Below, in pieces: positions 28,298 to 36,665 of a stretch of DNA of 64,000 bases (position 1 is the first letter of the stretch; the number at the start of each line of letters is the position of its first letter). The notes under the pieces are model-generated. The model saw only the letters and a list, made by a program, of their open reading frames with translations, was not told the origin of the DNA and made no database searches. The stretch lies in assembly GCF_900313025.1 (NCBI RefSeq), contig NZ_OMPQ01000004.1, positions 61,387-125,386 of the forward strand. The letters run 5' to 3'. The position numbers and the translations under genes were made by a program. Source of the stretch: Pseudophaeobacter sp. EL27. GTDB lineage: Bacteria; Pseudomonadota; Alphaproteobacteria; Rhodobacterales; Rhodobacteraceae.

Positions 28298-28540
28298 ATG
28301 TCACGTTTGCGGGGCAGCCCCAGTCGTTTGTCTCAGGGGCATGCCAAACAGTACTTTCATGATCAGATAGGCTTGGGTTGCCGCATCGTTGAGCTGCTGC
28401 TGAAGACCACGCTTCCTGCTCGGTGGTGGCCGCCATGCCCTCCCAGGATCGAACCAAATCATAAGGGATCCACGCTGCTTCTACGCCTCGTTGTGAGCCG
28501 ACCAGTTCGTGGTCTTGTATTTTGTAGGATGCCAACTGCC
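28298..28540 (-). pseudogene. IS5-family transposase N-terminal remnant
   Basis: Read on the minus strand with frame shifts, the DNA encodes pieces typical of an IS5-type transposase N-terminus: KYKTTNWSAHNEA, then LIWFDPGRAW, DAATQAYLIMKVLFG and MPLRQTTG. The family continues after RQTTG with FVESLLRL; here the sequence diverges. It lies 63 bp from the IS3 remnant. No intact frame exists. Confidence 0.6.
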
Positions 28541-28698
28541 CATGCCGTTCAGCTATCATGTTGGATTCATACGGTGGATCCCACAACCAATTTGTACAGT
28601 AAAGCCGGGTTGTCGCACCAAACGGATTGAAACGGTGCGACAGGTTACCTTTTATCTTTGAAGAGATGCGATTTAGCCGGATCCGTTGATTTCTGGAT

Positions 28699-29346
28699 TC
28701 AGATTGCCAATTCGCGTGCTGCCTGCTTCGCGCGAGCTTGGGCCGTGGCCACAGAATCCTCGAAACGTCTGTCTCCGAATTCTTGATATTCGATGGCGAT
28801 GGTTTCCATCTCGCGTGCGTCGGCGCCGAGGTAGTGGGCGCTGGCGGCGATGGCCGGGTCCAAGCCGTTAAGGTGGGCGCGTTCGCCGCCAGGAGCAAAG
28901 CCGAACTCCCCGCGCGAGGACAGCACCACGAGCTTCTTGCCGGTCAGGATCGGTTCGATCGGCGTGTCGCCGCGCGACAGGTCAAAACTGAAGGTGACAC
29001 CGACACGCGCGATCAGATCAAACCACGCCTTGAGCGCAGCTGGCATCGAATAATTGTACATGGGCGCGCATAGAGCGATGACACCGGCGGACTTGATTTC
29101 CTCTATGAGTGCGTCGGATTCAGCAAGCACCTCACGTTGAACAGTGGTTAGCTCGGCCGGGTCGGTAAAGGCAGCAGCGATCCAGCCCTCATTGATGATC
29201 TTGGGCGGGGTCAGACCTACATCGCGATGGGTGATCGCTCCGCCACCTGATGCTGTCCAGTTATCTTCAAAAATTTGCGCTAACTCTCGGGTAAGAGAGC
29301 GGTTTGCGCGGGCACTGGAATGAATGATGAGCAGGGATTTGGGCAT
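28699..29346 (-). CDS. FMN-dependent NADH-azoreductase family (flavodoxin-like)
   Basis: A 215-aa flavodoxin-fold oxidoreductase of the AzoR/NAD(P)H-quinone group. Evidence: the N-terminal phosphate-binding stretch IHSSARANRSLTREL (about residues 8-22), the MYNYSMPAALKAWFDLIARV block (about 96-115) and SSRGEFGF near residue 144. It reduces quinones, azo or nitro compounds with NADH in two-electron steps. ATG at 29346 matches the family start; the open frame upstream is not coding. It is the last gene in a minus-strand series of catabolic genes, 29 bp after the NTF2-like gene. Confidence 0.87.
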   Translation of the reverse strand: MPKSLLIIHSSARANRSLTRELAQIFEDNWTASGGGAITHRDVGLTPPKIINEGWIAAAFTDPAELTTVQREVLAESDALIEEIKSAGVIALCAPMYNYSMPAALKAWFDLIARVGVTFSFDLSRGDTPIEPILTGKKLVVLSSRGEFGFAPGGERAHLNGLDPAIAASAHYLGADAREMETIAIEYQEFGDRRFEDSVATAQARAKQAARELAI

Positions 29347-29374
29347 GGTTAGGTGCTCCTGTTTTACTGAAGGA

Positions 29375-29842
29375 TCATACGTCAAAGGGGGTGTCATCCA
29401 GACCATTGACGGCGAAGGTGGCGGTGATTGAAGGCAGAACGTCCCAAGCCTGGCCAGCTATGGCCCAACCGTCAGGGTTACGCACCAGCAGGAAAGCGCT
29501 GATATCTTCAGTCACCTCGGTACAGTTTTCATGCATTTCGCAACCGGCCAAGGCGATGGCAACATTGCCCGCGATCCAGATATGCAGTCCCCGGCCTTTT
29601 TCCTGGAATACCGGCATTGAGCCGTTGTTGCGTAAGCCAACCATGCGGGTTGCAAATTGTTCAACGGTTTGCGGTTTAGCTGGTCGGGGCGATGCGTAAA
29701 GCAGTGCATCTGGCAGATACGATGCAGTCAACACTTGGGTATCTGGCGGAGTTGTTTCGTCCCAGCACAATGCGCGAAACTGGCTTTTGATCAGAGCTGC
29801 GATCTCTACTCGGTCAGTTTCGAACGTTTCGGATTTGGTCAT
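29375..29842 (-). CDS. SnoaL/NTF2-like domain protein
   Basis: A 155-aa cone-fold protein of the NTF2/SnoaL superfamily (pattern FRALCWDETTPPDTQVLTAS near residue 22, then hydrophobic beta strands such as HIWIAGNVAIALAGCEM and AFLLVRNPDGWAIAGQAWD). Members are small enzymes or binding proteins acting on cyclic or polyketide-like substrates; the exact role cannot be read from sequence. The start at ATG 29842 overlaps the amidase stop by 4 bp, so it belongs to the same transcript. It is the first of three NTF2-like proteins in the window. Confidence 0.75.
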   Translation of the reverse strand: MTKSETFETDRVEIAALIKSQFRALCWDETTPPDTQVLTASYLPDALLYASPRPAKPQTVEQFATRMVGLRNNGSMPVFQEKGRGLHIWIAGNVAIALAGCEMHENCTEVTEDISAFLLVRNPDGWAIAGQAWDVLPSITATFAVNGLDDTPFDV

Positions 29843-31128
29843 GCTAGTACCTCCGATGCTAAAGGGGAGAGGAGGGGTTCGATCTGTTGCCCCGTCCACA
29901 GTACCCGGTCATCATCACCGGAGACGCCCGCGAGAGTCAGGGAGTGGCCTGGGCGAGTTCCGCAGGGCATGGCCAGCGAGGGCATGTCGAGATAGGCTCC
30001 CAGCATGCTGAGCCGCAAGATACGGGCGTTCTCGGTTGCAAAGGCTTCTCTGTTATCCTGTACGGCCCGCAGCCGTGGAGGGGGCCCAGAAAGAGTAGGT
30101 AAAACGAGGAGATCACCATCTAACTGCTTTGCGAGCTTTGTCTTCAGAGTTGCACGGGCGGCACGTATGTGAGCCGCTGCAGCAGGAGCGATGGACTGCG
30201 ATGCCTTTAGACGCTGACGGATCACAGGGTCGATCTGGGGATCATCCAGATCAGCAAGACCGGCGAGGGTTTCTGGAGCTTCGACAGCGACAAGGGTGCC
30301 GTGCCTGCGAAACAGCTCACCCAGGTCATCTAGGACAGGCAACGCTCGAACCTCAATTCTATGACCTGCATAGGCTAACTCACGGGCGGCACAGGCGAAC
30401 ATCGCGCGGATTTCCGGGTGCAGGGGTTCCAAATGTTTGGGTTCGGGGACGATTAGCCGAGGTAGCGGAATGTCAGGCGTGTTTGTTGTTTCTCTGCGCA
30501 GAGCCATGTCCAGTTGCAACAGCGAGATCATATTGCGCGCCATCGGCCCTGGTGTGTCGAGTGAAGGCGCCAGTGGAACGATACCTTGGCCATTGTAGCG
30601 CCCCATTGTCGGGCGAAACCCGTAAATCCCCTGACAGGCAGCAGGCACTCGAGTGGATCCCGAAGTATCTGTGCCAATCGCCATATCCGCGATACCAAGT
30701 GACACGGCTGTGGCGCAGCCCGAGGAGGATCCGCCTGGCACCAAATCAGGATCCAGAGCATTGCGTGCTGTGCCGAAATGCGGATTCAACCCCAGACCTG
30801 AAAAGGCAAATTCAGACATGTTGGCCTGCCCCATTGGCACGCCTCCCGAATCCACCAAGTTCTGTACCAGAGGTGCACTGTCGGCTGGCGGGGAGGCAGT
30901 GAAACTGCGCGACCCGGCGTTGGTGGGAAAACCTTGGACGTCAATATTGCCTTTGATAACAACAATCCGGCCGGCGAGAGGACCAATGGCGAGCCCATGG
31001 GCAGCGCAGGTGTCGAAACTACGCGCCAGCTCAAAAAGCCGAGCGTCATCCCTGCGTAAGAACACATGCTTCGCAGATGGGAGGTCAGCGCGCTCCAAGG
31101 TTCGCGCCAGGTTCAGGACAGCGGACAT
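29839..31128 (-). CDS. amidase signature family hydrolase
   Basis: A 429-aa amidase of the Ser-cisSer-Lys class. The catalytic Lys is K59 (VVIKGN), the Ser-rich loop is PGGSSSGCA (about residues 131-139) and the nucleophilic Ser lies in GTDTSGSTRVPAA (about 152-164). It hydrolyses an amide, probably one released by the amidohydrolase/deacetylase neighbours. It overlaps the deacetylase gene by 1 bp and the NTF2-like gene by 4 bp, so they are translated together. The substrate is unknown. Length is somewhat short for the family but the core is complete. Confidence 0.9.
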   Translation of the reverse strand: MSAVLNLARTLERADLPSAKHVFLRRDDARLFELARSFDTCAAHGLAIGPLAGRIVVIKGNIDVQGFPTNAGSRSFTASPPADSAPLVQNLVDSGGVPMGQANMSEFAFSGLGLNPHFGTARNALDPDLVPGGSSSGCATAVSLGIADMAIGTDTSGSTRVPAACQGIYGFRPTMGRYNGQGIVPLAPSLDTPGPMARNMISLLQLDMALRRETTNTPDIPLPRLIVPEPKHLEPLHPEIRAMFACAARELAYAGHRIEVRALPVLDDLGELFRRHGTLVAVEAPETLAGLADLDDPQIDPVIRQRLKASQSIAPAAAAHIRAARATLKTKLAKQLDGDLLVLPTLSGPPPRLRAVQDNREAFATENARILRLSMLGAYLDMPSLAMPCGTRPGHSLTLAGVSGDDDRVLWTGQQIEPLLSPLASEVLA

Positions 31129-32015
31129 CAGAACAATACGGGTTTGGTATAATATGGCAGATTTTCGATGCGGACGGCATTGGGATCCTTTGCCGCCTCG
31201 GCCCGCACGTGGGCTGCGATCTCGTGCATCGGTGCGAACCAGACATCGCCGAGGTTCAGTACTGTTTCAAGCCAGGCTTCTACCTGACGCCAACGCGCCA
31301 ACCGTCCGGTCAGAAAGGGGTGCCAAATTGCCAGCCAGAACCCCCCCGCCTCGTACTGGGCTTCGAATTCCTCCCAAAAACCCTGTAGGCCATGGCTGGG
31401 GCCTGCCACGGGCATCATATATCCAATTTCGTCATAATGGGCAAAAGGAGGCCAATCATCCGTGCCCCAATGTACAGGAAGTTCAACCAAAGATCCCTTA
31501 TCCGTCTTCATCAGATAGGGGACATCGTCGGCCATTAGAGAGCTTTCATACTCAAAGCCGTGTTCAACCATGAGGTCGATCACTGTTTGATTGACGTTGT
31601 AGACCGGCGCGCGGTAGCCGCGAGGTGTGTTGCCAATAACCCGTTTGTGCGCGTCGAGTGTCCGTTCGAACCATTCGCGCTGTTCAGCAGGGCCATGGGT
31701 AGTAGGATCTTCGTGCAGATATCCATGATGACCTATCTCGTGGCCGTCCTTCAGGATCATTTCCATCGTGTCGGGATATTGTTCGACCACCCAGCCAGGG
31801 ACGAAAAAGGACTGTTTTAGTCCGAATTTGCGATAGGTTTCGAGGATCCGGGGGATCGCCACGGTGGGGCCGTATCGGCCCATCGAGATCGGATAGAGAC
31901 GATCATGGCCATCGCGGGGGCGCGAGATGTGGATCAAGCTATCGGCGTCTATGTCAAAACTGATGGCACAGGCGCAGCGTGCGCCTCCCGGCCATTTGAT
32001 CGGATTTCGGATCAT
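31128..32015 (-). CDS. polysaccharide-deacetylase/allantoinase-like (PuuE-type) hydrolase
   Basis: A 295-aa NodB-fold metal hydrolase. Evidence: the first Asp motif ISFDIDADSL (about residues 18-27), the metal His pair in EIGHHGYLHEDP (about 96-107) and RGYRAPVYN (near 133). This version resembles PuuE-type allantoinases and peptidoglycan-deacetylase-like proteins that open cyclic ureides or amides, more than chitin enzymes. Its amidase and amidohydrolase neighbours support a role in nitrogenous-ring breakdown. ATG at 32015 is chosen; the open frame upstream overlaps the amidohydrolase gene and is spurious. It overlaps that gene by 4 bp. Confidence 0.85.
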   Translation of the reverse strand: MIRNPIKWPGGARCACAISFDIDADSLIHISRPRDGHDRLYPISMGRYGPTVAIPRILETYRKFGLKQSFFVPGWVVEQYPDTMEMILKDGHEIGHHGYLHEDPTTHGPAEQREWFERTLDAHKRVIGNTPRGYRAPVYNVNQTVIDLMVEHGFEYESSLMADDVPYLMKTDKGSLVELPVHWGTDDWPPFAHYDEIGYMMPVAGPSHGLQGFWEEFEAQYEAGGFWLAIWHPFLTGRLARWRQVEAWLETVLNLGDVWFAPMHEIAAHVRAEAAKDPNAVRIENLPYYTKPVLF

Positions 32016-33562
32016 GATGTTTCCTTTCCTGTCGGCAGGGGCCGGGCGCCGTAGCGCTGCACCGGGGGGTGGGTGTTTGCGTGGTCCTGATCCCAGCGGG
32101 CGTACCAATCCATCAGCCAGGGGTGCAGATCGGCTTGTAGGTCACGGGCGTCCGGGTTCGGCGGTTGTGCGTCCAGCGCGGCGCGCAGATCGTCCATCAG
32201 GGCGTCTTCGCTGATGCCGACGGGCGTGCCATCCAGTAAGGCGGAGCGCCCCCCGACCAGCACATCACGAACATCACAGGCCTTGGCGCGCGCAATGATT
32301 AGCTCTGCCGGGTCAGTGGAAGGATCCGTCCAGGGTCTGAGCAGACGCGTCAGATCCAGAACCACCGCATCTGCGAGAAAGCCCGGATGCAGTTGTCCCA
32401 GCTCATCCGCGCGCCCCAGCAGACGGGCACCACCCACCGTCGCCATTTCCAGAACGTCGCGGGCTGTGAGAGATGGGGCAGAGGAATGCGGCGGGCGGTT
32501 CAGATGCAGGGCGAGACGCATTTCGGCGAACATGTCTTCATCCCCGGCGAGTGTTGTGCCGTCCATACCGAGCGCAGTGGTGACACCGGCCGCGCGCATC
32601 CGGGAAGCAGGCGCGATGCCGGAACGCAGTCGTAGGTTTGAGCCGGGATTATGGCTGATTTGTGTGCCGGCGCGAGCAATCTGATCCAGATCGGCGTCAG
32701 TCGCCCAGACCGCATGCGCCAGAGACAGGCGACCATTCAGGAGACCATGCCGTGCGAAATGTTCGATCGCCGAATGGCCGTGAATGCGAGGACTTTCGAT
32801 GTTTTCATAGTGACTTTCCAGCGCGTGGGTCTGCACCCGGGCATCAAGCCGTTCCGCATGGCGCGCGATGTCGGCGAGCAGATCTTCGGACATCCATTGG
32901 GGACCGGTTGGGCCGAACCAGAAGTCTGTTTGCCCGTCGTTTTCACCAATCAGATCGCCCAGCAGATCGAGGTAGTCGGCGGGCGTCAGTCGCTGACGCG
33001 CGGCTTCGGCCTTGCGCAGGCGGGCGTGCAGGGGCGGCGGCAGAGTGGCGAGAAACGCGGCTTCCTCGCCCGCGCCATGAATGATGCGGTTTGACCAACG
33101 CTCGCCCGGTGCGATGACGGCGCGCAGGCCGACGCGGCGGTAGGCCTGTGCCTTGTCTCGCAGGCGGGTTTCGGCACGCGCGCGATCCGGCCCTGCGGCG
33201 CACATGTCCACCACAGTAGTGACCCCGCTTTGCAGCAGGCGCAGGGCCGCATGGCCGGTTGCCAATTGCGGCGGCAGATCGACCATCGCCGGGCCGTTGA
33301 ACATCCAGGGTTCGAGGAAGTCGTCCTTGATACACTGATTGGAGAGCTCTACGCCATAGCAGTGGTGATGGGCGTTGATCAGACCGGGAAGGACGGCGCA
33401 GTCCACGCCGCCAAATTCGGGCAGGCCAGGGTGGCGTGCGCGCATCTGTGCCATTGGTCCGGCTTCGGCCACCCGGCCGCACCGGACCAGCAACGTATGA
33501 TCCGTTCGGATGTCATGGGGAGACAATATCACCCATCGACCGGAGAGAAGCAGTTCATTCAT
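32012..33562 (-). CDS. amidohydrolase family (cytosine-deaminase/atrazine-hydrolase-like)
   Basis: A 516-aa metal-dependent hydrolase of the TRZ/ATZ-cytosine deaminase group. Evidence: the first metal motif NAHHHCYG (about residues 63-70), further ligands in HALESHYEN and HAVWATDAD, and the catalytic Asp in LGMDGTTLAGDEDMFAEMR. It should deaminate or dechlorinate-hydrolyse a ring or hydrolyse a cyclic amide. ATG 33562 follows a GTG that is also in frame at 33565. It overlaps the deacetylase-like gene by 4 bp and is 13 bp from the DUF1989 gene, in the same transcript. Third-position GC is very high in this gene, higher than in the deacetylase, which may point to a different origin. Confidence 0.88.
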   Translation of the reverse strand: MNELLLSGRWVILSPHDIRTDHTLLVRCGRVAEAGPMAQMRARHPGLPEFGGVDCAVLPGLINAHHHCYGVELSNQCIKDDFLEPWMFNGPAMVDLPPQLATGHAALRLLQSGVTTVVDMCAAGPDRARAETRLRDKAQAYRRVGLRAVIAPGERWSNRIIHGAGEEAAFLATLPPPLHARLRKAEAARQRLTPADYLDLLGDLIGENDGQTDFWFGPTGPQWMSEDLLADIARHAERLDARVQTHALESHYENIESPRIHGHSAIEHFARHGLLNGRLSLAHAVWATDADLDQIARAGTQISHNPGSNLRLRSGIAPASRMRAAGVTTALGMDGTTLAGDEDMFAEMRLALHLNRPPHSSAPSLTARDVLEMATVGGARLLGRADELGQLHPGFLADAVVLDLTRLLRPWTDPSTDPAELIIARAKACDVRDVLVGGRSALLDGTPVGISEDALMDDLRAALDAQPPNPDARDLQADLHPWLMDWYARWDQDHANTHPPVQRYGARPLPTGKETS

Positions 33563-33575
33563 CACAGTCTACAAG

Positions 33576-34271
33576 TCAGCTCTGATCGACCTGGAATGAC
33601 AGCCCTGCAGGAAAGGTGCCTTCACCGTTAACCGGTGTCACATCCTGCGGGCAGGCGGACATGACGGCGACAACGTCCATTTCAGCGCGGAACCGCATGT
33701 GATCACCGGGCTTTGACACCGGCGGCTCAAAGCTGAGCGTTCCGTCTGGCTGCACTGGTACGTTCATCCACAGATTGAAGGGGGCTGGAACAGCAGGCGC
33801 GCGTAACCCGATGGCGATCAATGCCTGGCGCAGGTTGTCGGTGCAGTTGTTGTGGTAGTGCTCAACGCCGAGCTGCTGATATCGCGCGTGGTCGCAGCTG
33901 GCGATAACCGTGTCGTGGATGCCGGGCGAGGTGTCTTCGGTGATGGTCATCAGCGCTCGGCGCAGGTTCGAGATGACGCCGTCTCCGACCTTGGGGAAGA
34001 GCGACAGGATCGAGGTATGCAGATGCTCCATCGAACTGTATTCTTGCAGATCATCAACGTTAAAAATCCAAAAATCACAGACCTGATAGCCCACAGGGTT
34101 AGTGATGGTCAGAAGCTCTCCTGCCTTGACACGTACAGCCATGCCGCAACGCGCGGGAATGTCGTAGCGGCGGCCCTGTTCCGGGGTGCCATCGGGCGAA
34201 ATCGCAATGTCGAGGCTTTGGTTGGTGCCGTCAGGTAGACCGGGATCGAAGGAAGAGGCAGGAGCAGTCAT
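33576..34271 (-). CDS. DUF1989 (urea carboxylase-associated) family protein
   Basis: A 231-aa DUF1989 protein. The family blocks VCDFWIFNVDD, then GDGVISNLRRALMTI and HDTVIASCDHARYQQLG, with the Cys and His residues typical of this metal-binding family, are all readable. DUF1989 proteins sit beside urea carboxylase/allophanate hydrolase and other amide-degrading genes. Their reaction is uncertain, and some act as guanidine- or aminomethyl-related enzymes. Here it is linked to an amidohydrolase and a deacetylase, so nitrogen release from a urea-like intermediate is a reasonable inference. A hairpin at 34308 precedes the gene. Confidence 0.85.
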   Translation of the reverse strand: MTAPASSFDPGLPDGTNQSLDIAISPDGTPEQGRRYDIPARCGMAVRVKAGELLTITNPVGYQVCDFWIFNVDDLQEYSSMEHLHTSILSLFPKVGDGVISNLRRALMTITEDTSPGIHDTVIASCDHARYQQLGVEHYHNNCTDNLRQALIAIGLRAPAVPAPFNLWMNVPVQPDGTLSFEPPVSKPGDHMRFRAEMDVVAVMSACPQDVTPVNGEGTFPAGLSFQVDQS

Positions 34272-34383
34272 GGCAAGGGCCTTTGTTCGGAAGCAATTGT
34301 TGTTTCCCAGCAGACAGCAAAGCGTCTGCCGGGAAAACTGAGGAAAATTCAGGCGAAGCGGTAGATATTCTAATGTTTTGCAT
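34231..34383 (-). CDS. possible 50-aa leader peptide overlapping the DUF1989 gene
   Basis: Starting at ATG 34383 with a GAGG site about 9 bp upstream, a frame of 50 codons runs into the DUF1989 gene and stops at 34231, overlapping its start by 41 bp. The peptide begins MQNIRISTASPEFSS and has a Cys pair near its end (CHDCSCLF). It spans the hairpin at 34308-34341. It may be a leader peptide or chance; no family is recognised. Confidence 0.25.
   Translation of the reverse strand: MQNIRISTASPEFSSVFPADALLSAGKQQLLPNKGPCHDCSCLFLRSRST
34308..34341. promoter_or_regulatory. long inverted repeat between SDR and DUF1989 genes
   Basis: TTTCCCAGCAGAC pairs with GTCTGCCGGGAAA around a loop of about 8 nt: a near-perfect 13-bp stem. 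No long T run follows, so it may be an attenuator, a weak terminator or an RNA-stabilising hairpin. It lies in the 198-bp gap after the SDR gene and 37 bp before DUF1989. Confidence 0.6.
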
Positions 34384-34469
34384 GATCAGAACCTCGTGAA
34401 AGGGACGTTGGATCCGGACGGATCGAGCGCGTATCCTTTTCATCCAGTTCGGCCTGATCCGATGCTTGA

Positions 34470-35255
34470 TTATCCTTGGACCGCCCCGCGATCGGCGTTC
34501 AACTTCTGTCCGGTGATGTTGGCAGCTAATGGAGAGGCGAGATACAGATAGCTCAGTGCGATATCGTTGACGTCTTGTACGCCAGGCAGGGACTGGCCTG
34601 CGCTGATTTCCTCTTTGATGACATCTTCCGAGACATCTCGGTCCTGTGCCATTTCATGCAACGTGTTCAAAGCAGGGCCGGTCAAGACCCAGCCAGGACA
34701 GACAGCGTTGACACGAATACCTTGCGGGCCCAGCTCTTTGGCCATGACACGCATAAAGCCAATATTGGCATGTTTCGATGCGATATAGGCACCGAGATCT
34801 GGTTCCGCCGTGGTGCCCCAGATAGATGCGGTGATGATGATCCGCCCACCTTGCCCCATGAATGGCACCGCCGCACGGGTCGTGAGATATGTGCCATTGA
34901 TGTTGATGTCTATGATACGGCGAAACCTGGCTTCAGCTTCATCACTCTGATCTTTAATGGGTGTAACATCTTCAAGCCCGGCATTAGCGACCAGCACGTC
35001 TAATGAGGGAATATCTGAGAACACCTCTTTTACTCCCGCGCTGTCGGTGATGTCACAGACCCACCCGGTTACCTCTTGGCCAGTCTCATTTGCCAAGGTC
35101 GTGGCGGCGTTGTGGACATCGATCCCTTGGGACAGGATGTGCACGCTGGCACCATGCACGGCAAAGGCGCGGGCGACGCCGTAGCCAATGCCACGGCTGG
35201 CGCCGGTAACCATGACGGTCTGGTTGCTGAAATCAAGGCCGGGGATCTTGTCCAT
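34470..35255 (-). CDS. short-chain dehydrogenase/reductase (catabolic cluster)
   Basis: A 261-aa classical SDR. It has the nucleotide-binding motif VTGASRGIGYGVARAF (about residues 16-31), an NAG-type block at VLVANAGLE, the active-site Ser at IIITASIWG and YIASK (about 159-163). It oxidises or reduces a hydroxy/keto group of a pathway intermediate with NAD(P). ATG at 35255 is the family start, and the reading frame upstream is spurious. It is separated from the DUF1989 gene by a 198-bp gap with a hairpin and from the VOC gene by 53 bp, so it may belong to either transcript. Confidence 0.9.
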   Translation of the reverse strand: MDKIPGLDFSNQTVMVTGASRGIGYGVARAFAVHGASVHILSQGIDVHNAATTLANETGQEVTGWVCDITDSAGVKEVFSDIPSLDVLVANAGLEDVTPIKDQSDEAEARFRRIIDININGTYLTTRAAVPFMGQGGRIIITASIWGTTAEPDLGAYIASKHANIGFMRVMAKELGPQGIRVNAVCPGWVLTGPALNTLHEMAQDRDVSEDVIKEEISAGQSLPGVQDVNDIALSYLYLASPLAANITGQKLNADRGAVQG

Positions 35256-35308
35256 GGCGAAGCTCCTAATAAATGACGACGCCGGGCGGATCTGCACGTC
35301 GGTCGGGG

Positions 35309-35884
35309 TTATGGGAGTAAATTTCTCTGTCGCGTGTCTGACGGAGGCGGGGAGGGATACCAACTTTCCGGTTCTGGGTAGTCCCATTCTTCGGGAAATT
35401 GGTAGGTTTCAAAGGTGGTTCTGGTGCTATCTTCTGTGTCGAAAAACGCAAAAGCATTGCGCCCCATCCACTTGCCCGACTGCACCATACGAAAGCCACG
35501 CGCTTCAAGAGCCTCGATGCGCTCTTCCCACGGAATGTCGTTGCAGTCATAGGCCACGTGGTGAAAACCTGCGCCATTGCGGGTCAGGAAATCCTGAAAG
35601 ATCGACGGCCCCCAAAGAGGTTGCATCAGTTCCCAGATCATGTTGCCGGATTTGGCGAAACAGACCTTTAGAGCAAATTCGCAAGGCTGGCCGTTATAGG
35701 TCTGATCGGTAACCGTTTCAGGCGAAAAGGTGTAGACTGCCCATGGACCAATCCCCAGCCGGGTCAGCCCCTGCATCGTTTTGACGTGATCATCGGTAAC
35801 GATGCAAAGTTCGACCACATTGCCAAGCATGGTGTTGGACAGGGATTCATCACTCAGCACAGTGGGGAGGGTAGAGAGGTCCAT
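35309..35884 (-). CDS. VOC (glyoxalase/dioxygenase-fold) superfamily protein
   Basis: A 191-aa single-chain VOC protein with two beta-alpha-beta-beta-beta modules. The first strand with its likely metal ligand is NVVELCIVTDDHVKTMQGL and the second module has GAGFHHVAYDCNDIPWEE. The metal-ligand His/Glu pattern (GFHHVAYD, then FETYQF) fits methylmalonyl-CoA-epimerase or dioxygenase-like members. The reaction is unknown; the catabolic context suggests an isomerase or oxygenase step. ATG at 35884 is chosen. The NTF2-like gene upstream ends 10 bp away, indicating co-transcription. Confidence 0.83.
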   Translation of the reverse strand: MDLSTLPTVLSDESLSNTMLGNVVELCIVTDDHVKTMQGLTRLGIGPWAVYTFSPETVTDQTYNGQPCEFALKVCFAKSGNMIWELMQPLWGPSIFQDFLTRNGAGFHHVAYDCNDIPWEERIEALEARGFRMVQSGKWMGRNAFAFFDTEDSTRTTFETYQFPEEWDYPEPESWYPSPPPSDTRQRNLLP

Positions 35885-35894
35885 GGGCTGTGCC

Positions 35895-36356
35895 TTACTT
35901 TTCCGCGCCGTCGACGCCTGCGATGGCAAGATGTGGCAACGGCATCACGCCCAATTGAAAGAACAGGCCCAGAGTATCTTCGTGATAAAGGTAGTCGGTG
36001 ACCTTGCCGTGCTCGTCAAACTTGAACCACTCGGCACCAAAGATGTCGATTTTGCGGCCTGTTCCCGGAATCCCGTAGAAATCGCCCTGATGCGTGCCGC
36101 GCAGGCGAAAGCGGGACATGACCGTGTCGCCATCGGCGACTAGGTCAATCGCGTCTTCGTGGATGTCGGGAAAGGCCTCGCGCCAGAAGGCCACTAGCTT
36201 TTTGAACCCGTCGCGACCCGACGGCCAACCCTCCAGCAGCAGCCCATGGCGCACGTTTTCGTCAAAGATCTCATCGACGCGCTGCATATCGTTCTTGTTC
36301 CAGCAGGTCGCGTAGATATCAGCGACGGTGGCCTTGTTGCGGTCCTGATTGGTCAT
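35895..36356 (-). CDS. SnoaL-like polyketide-cyclase/ester-cyclase family protein
   Basis: A 153-aa NTF2-fold protein of the SnoaL-like ester-cyclase group. Evidence: NKNDMQRVDEIFDENVRHG near the N-terminus and VSP-like strands VMSRFRLRGTHQGDFYGI plus FGAEWFKFDEHGKVTDYLYHED. Members catalyse aldol-type ring closure or bind small carbonyl compounds; the substrate here is unknown. It is the first gene of the minus-strand catabolic group, divergent from the Liv-type importer at 36666. ATG 36356 is chosen. The 309-bp gap between them should hold both promoters. Confidence 0.8.
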   Translation of the reverse strand: MTNQDRNKATVADIYATCWNKNDMQRVDEIFDENVRHGLLLEGWPSGRDGFKKLVAFWREAFPDIHEDAIDLVADGDTVMSRFRLRGTHQGDFYGIPGTGRKIDIFGAEWFKFDEHGKVTDYLYHEDTLGLFFQLGVMPLPHLAIAGVDGAEK

Positions 36357-36665
36357 GTGTGTCTCCAATTTGGTTTCGACCTTAACCGTCGCAATCACAG
36401 CCCATTGTTGTCACCCGACGAAACTTCATCCCAAGGCTGAAGAGATTTCAGGCGCGATTCTGCAGGTTCACTGGTTAGGAAATGGATCAACGCCGCCGGG
36501 GTTTGTTCCCGATGGCGTCGATCAGGCCCTGCTGGATAAGGGGCCGTTCATTCAACCAGGCGGACCGGCCCGGAATCTGTTTCCGGGCTACGGTGGGATG
36601 CGGCCAACGCATCGCCGACCGTGCCCGCTCAAGAACCTGAAAAAGTTCCAAACGGGAGGAACCAC
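36357..36665. other. divergent promoter region, no clear motif
   Basis: It separates the minus-strand catabolic genes from the plus-strand Liv-type importer. No sigma-factor consensus or operator stands out. A hairpin (GGCCCGGAATC / GTTTCCGGGC) lies near 36568-36590, and GGGAGGAACC precedes the importer start. Confidence 0.4.
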
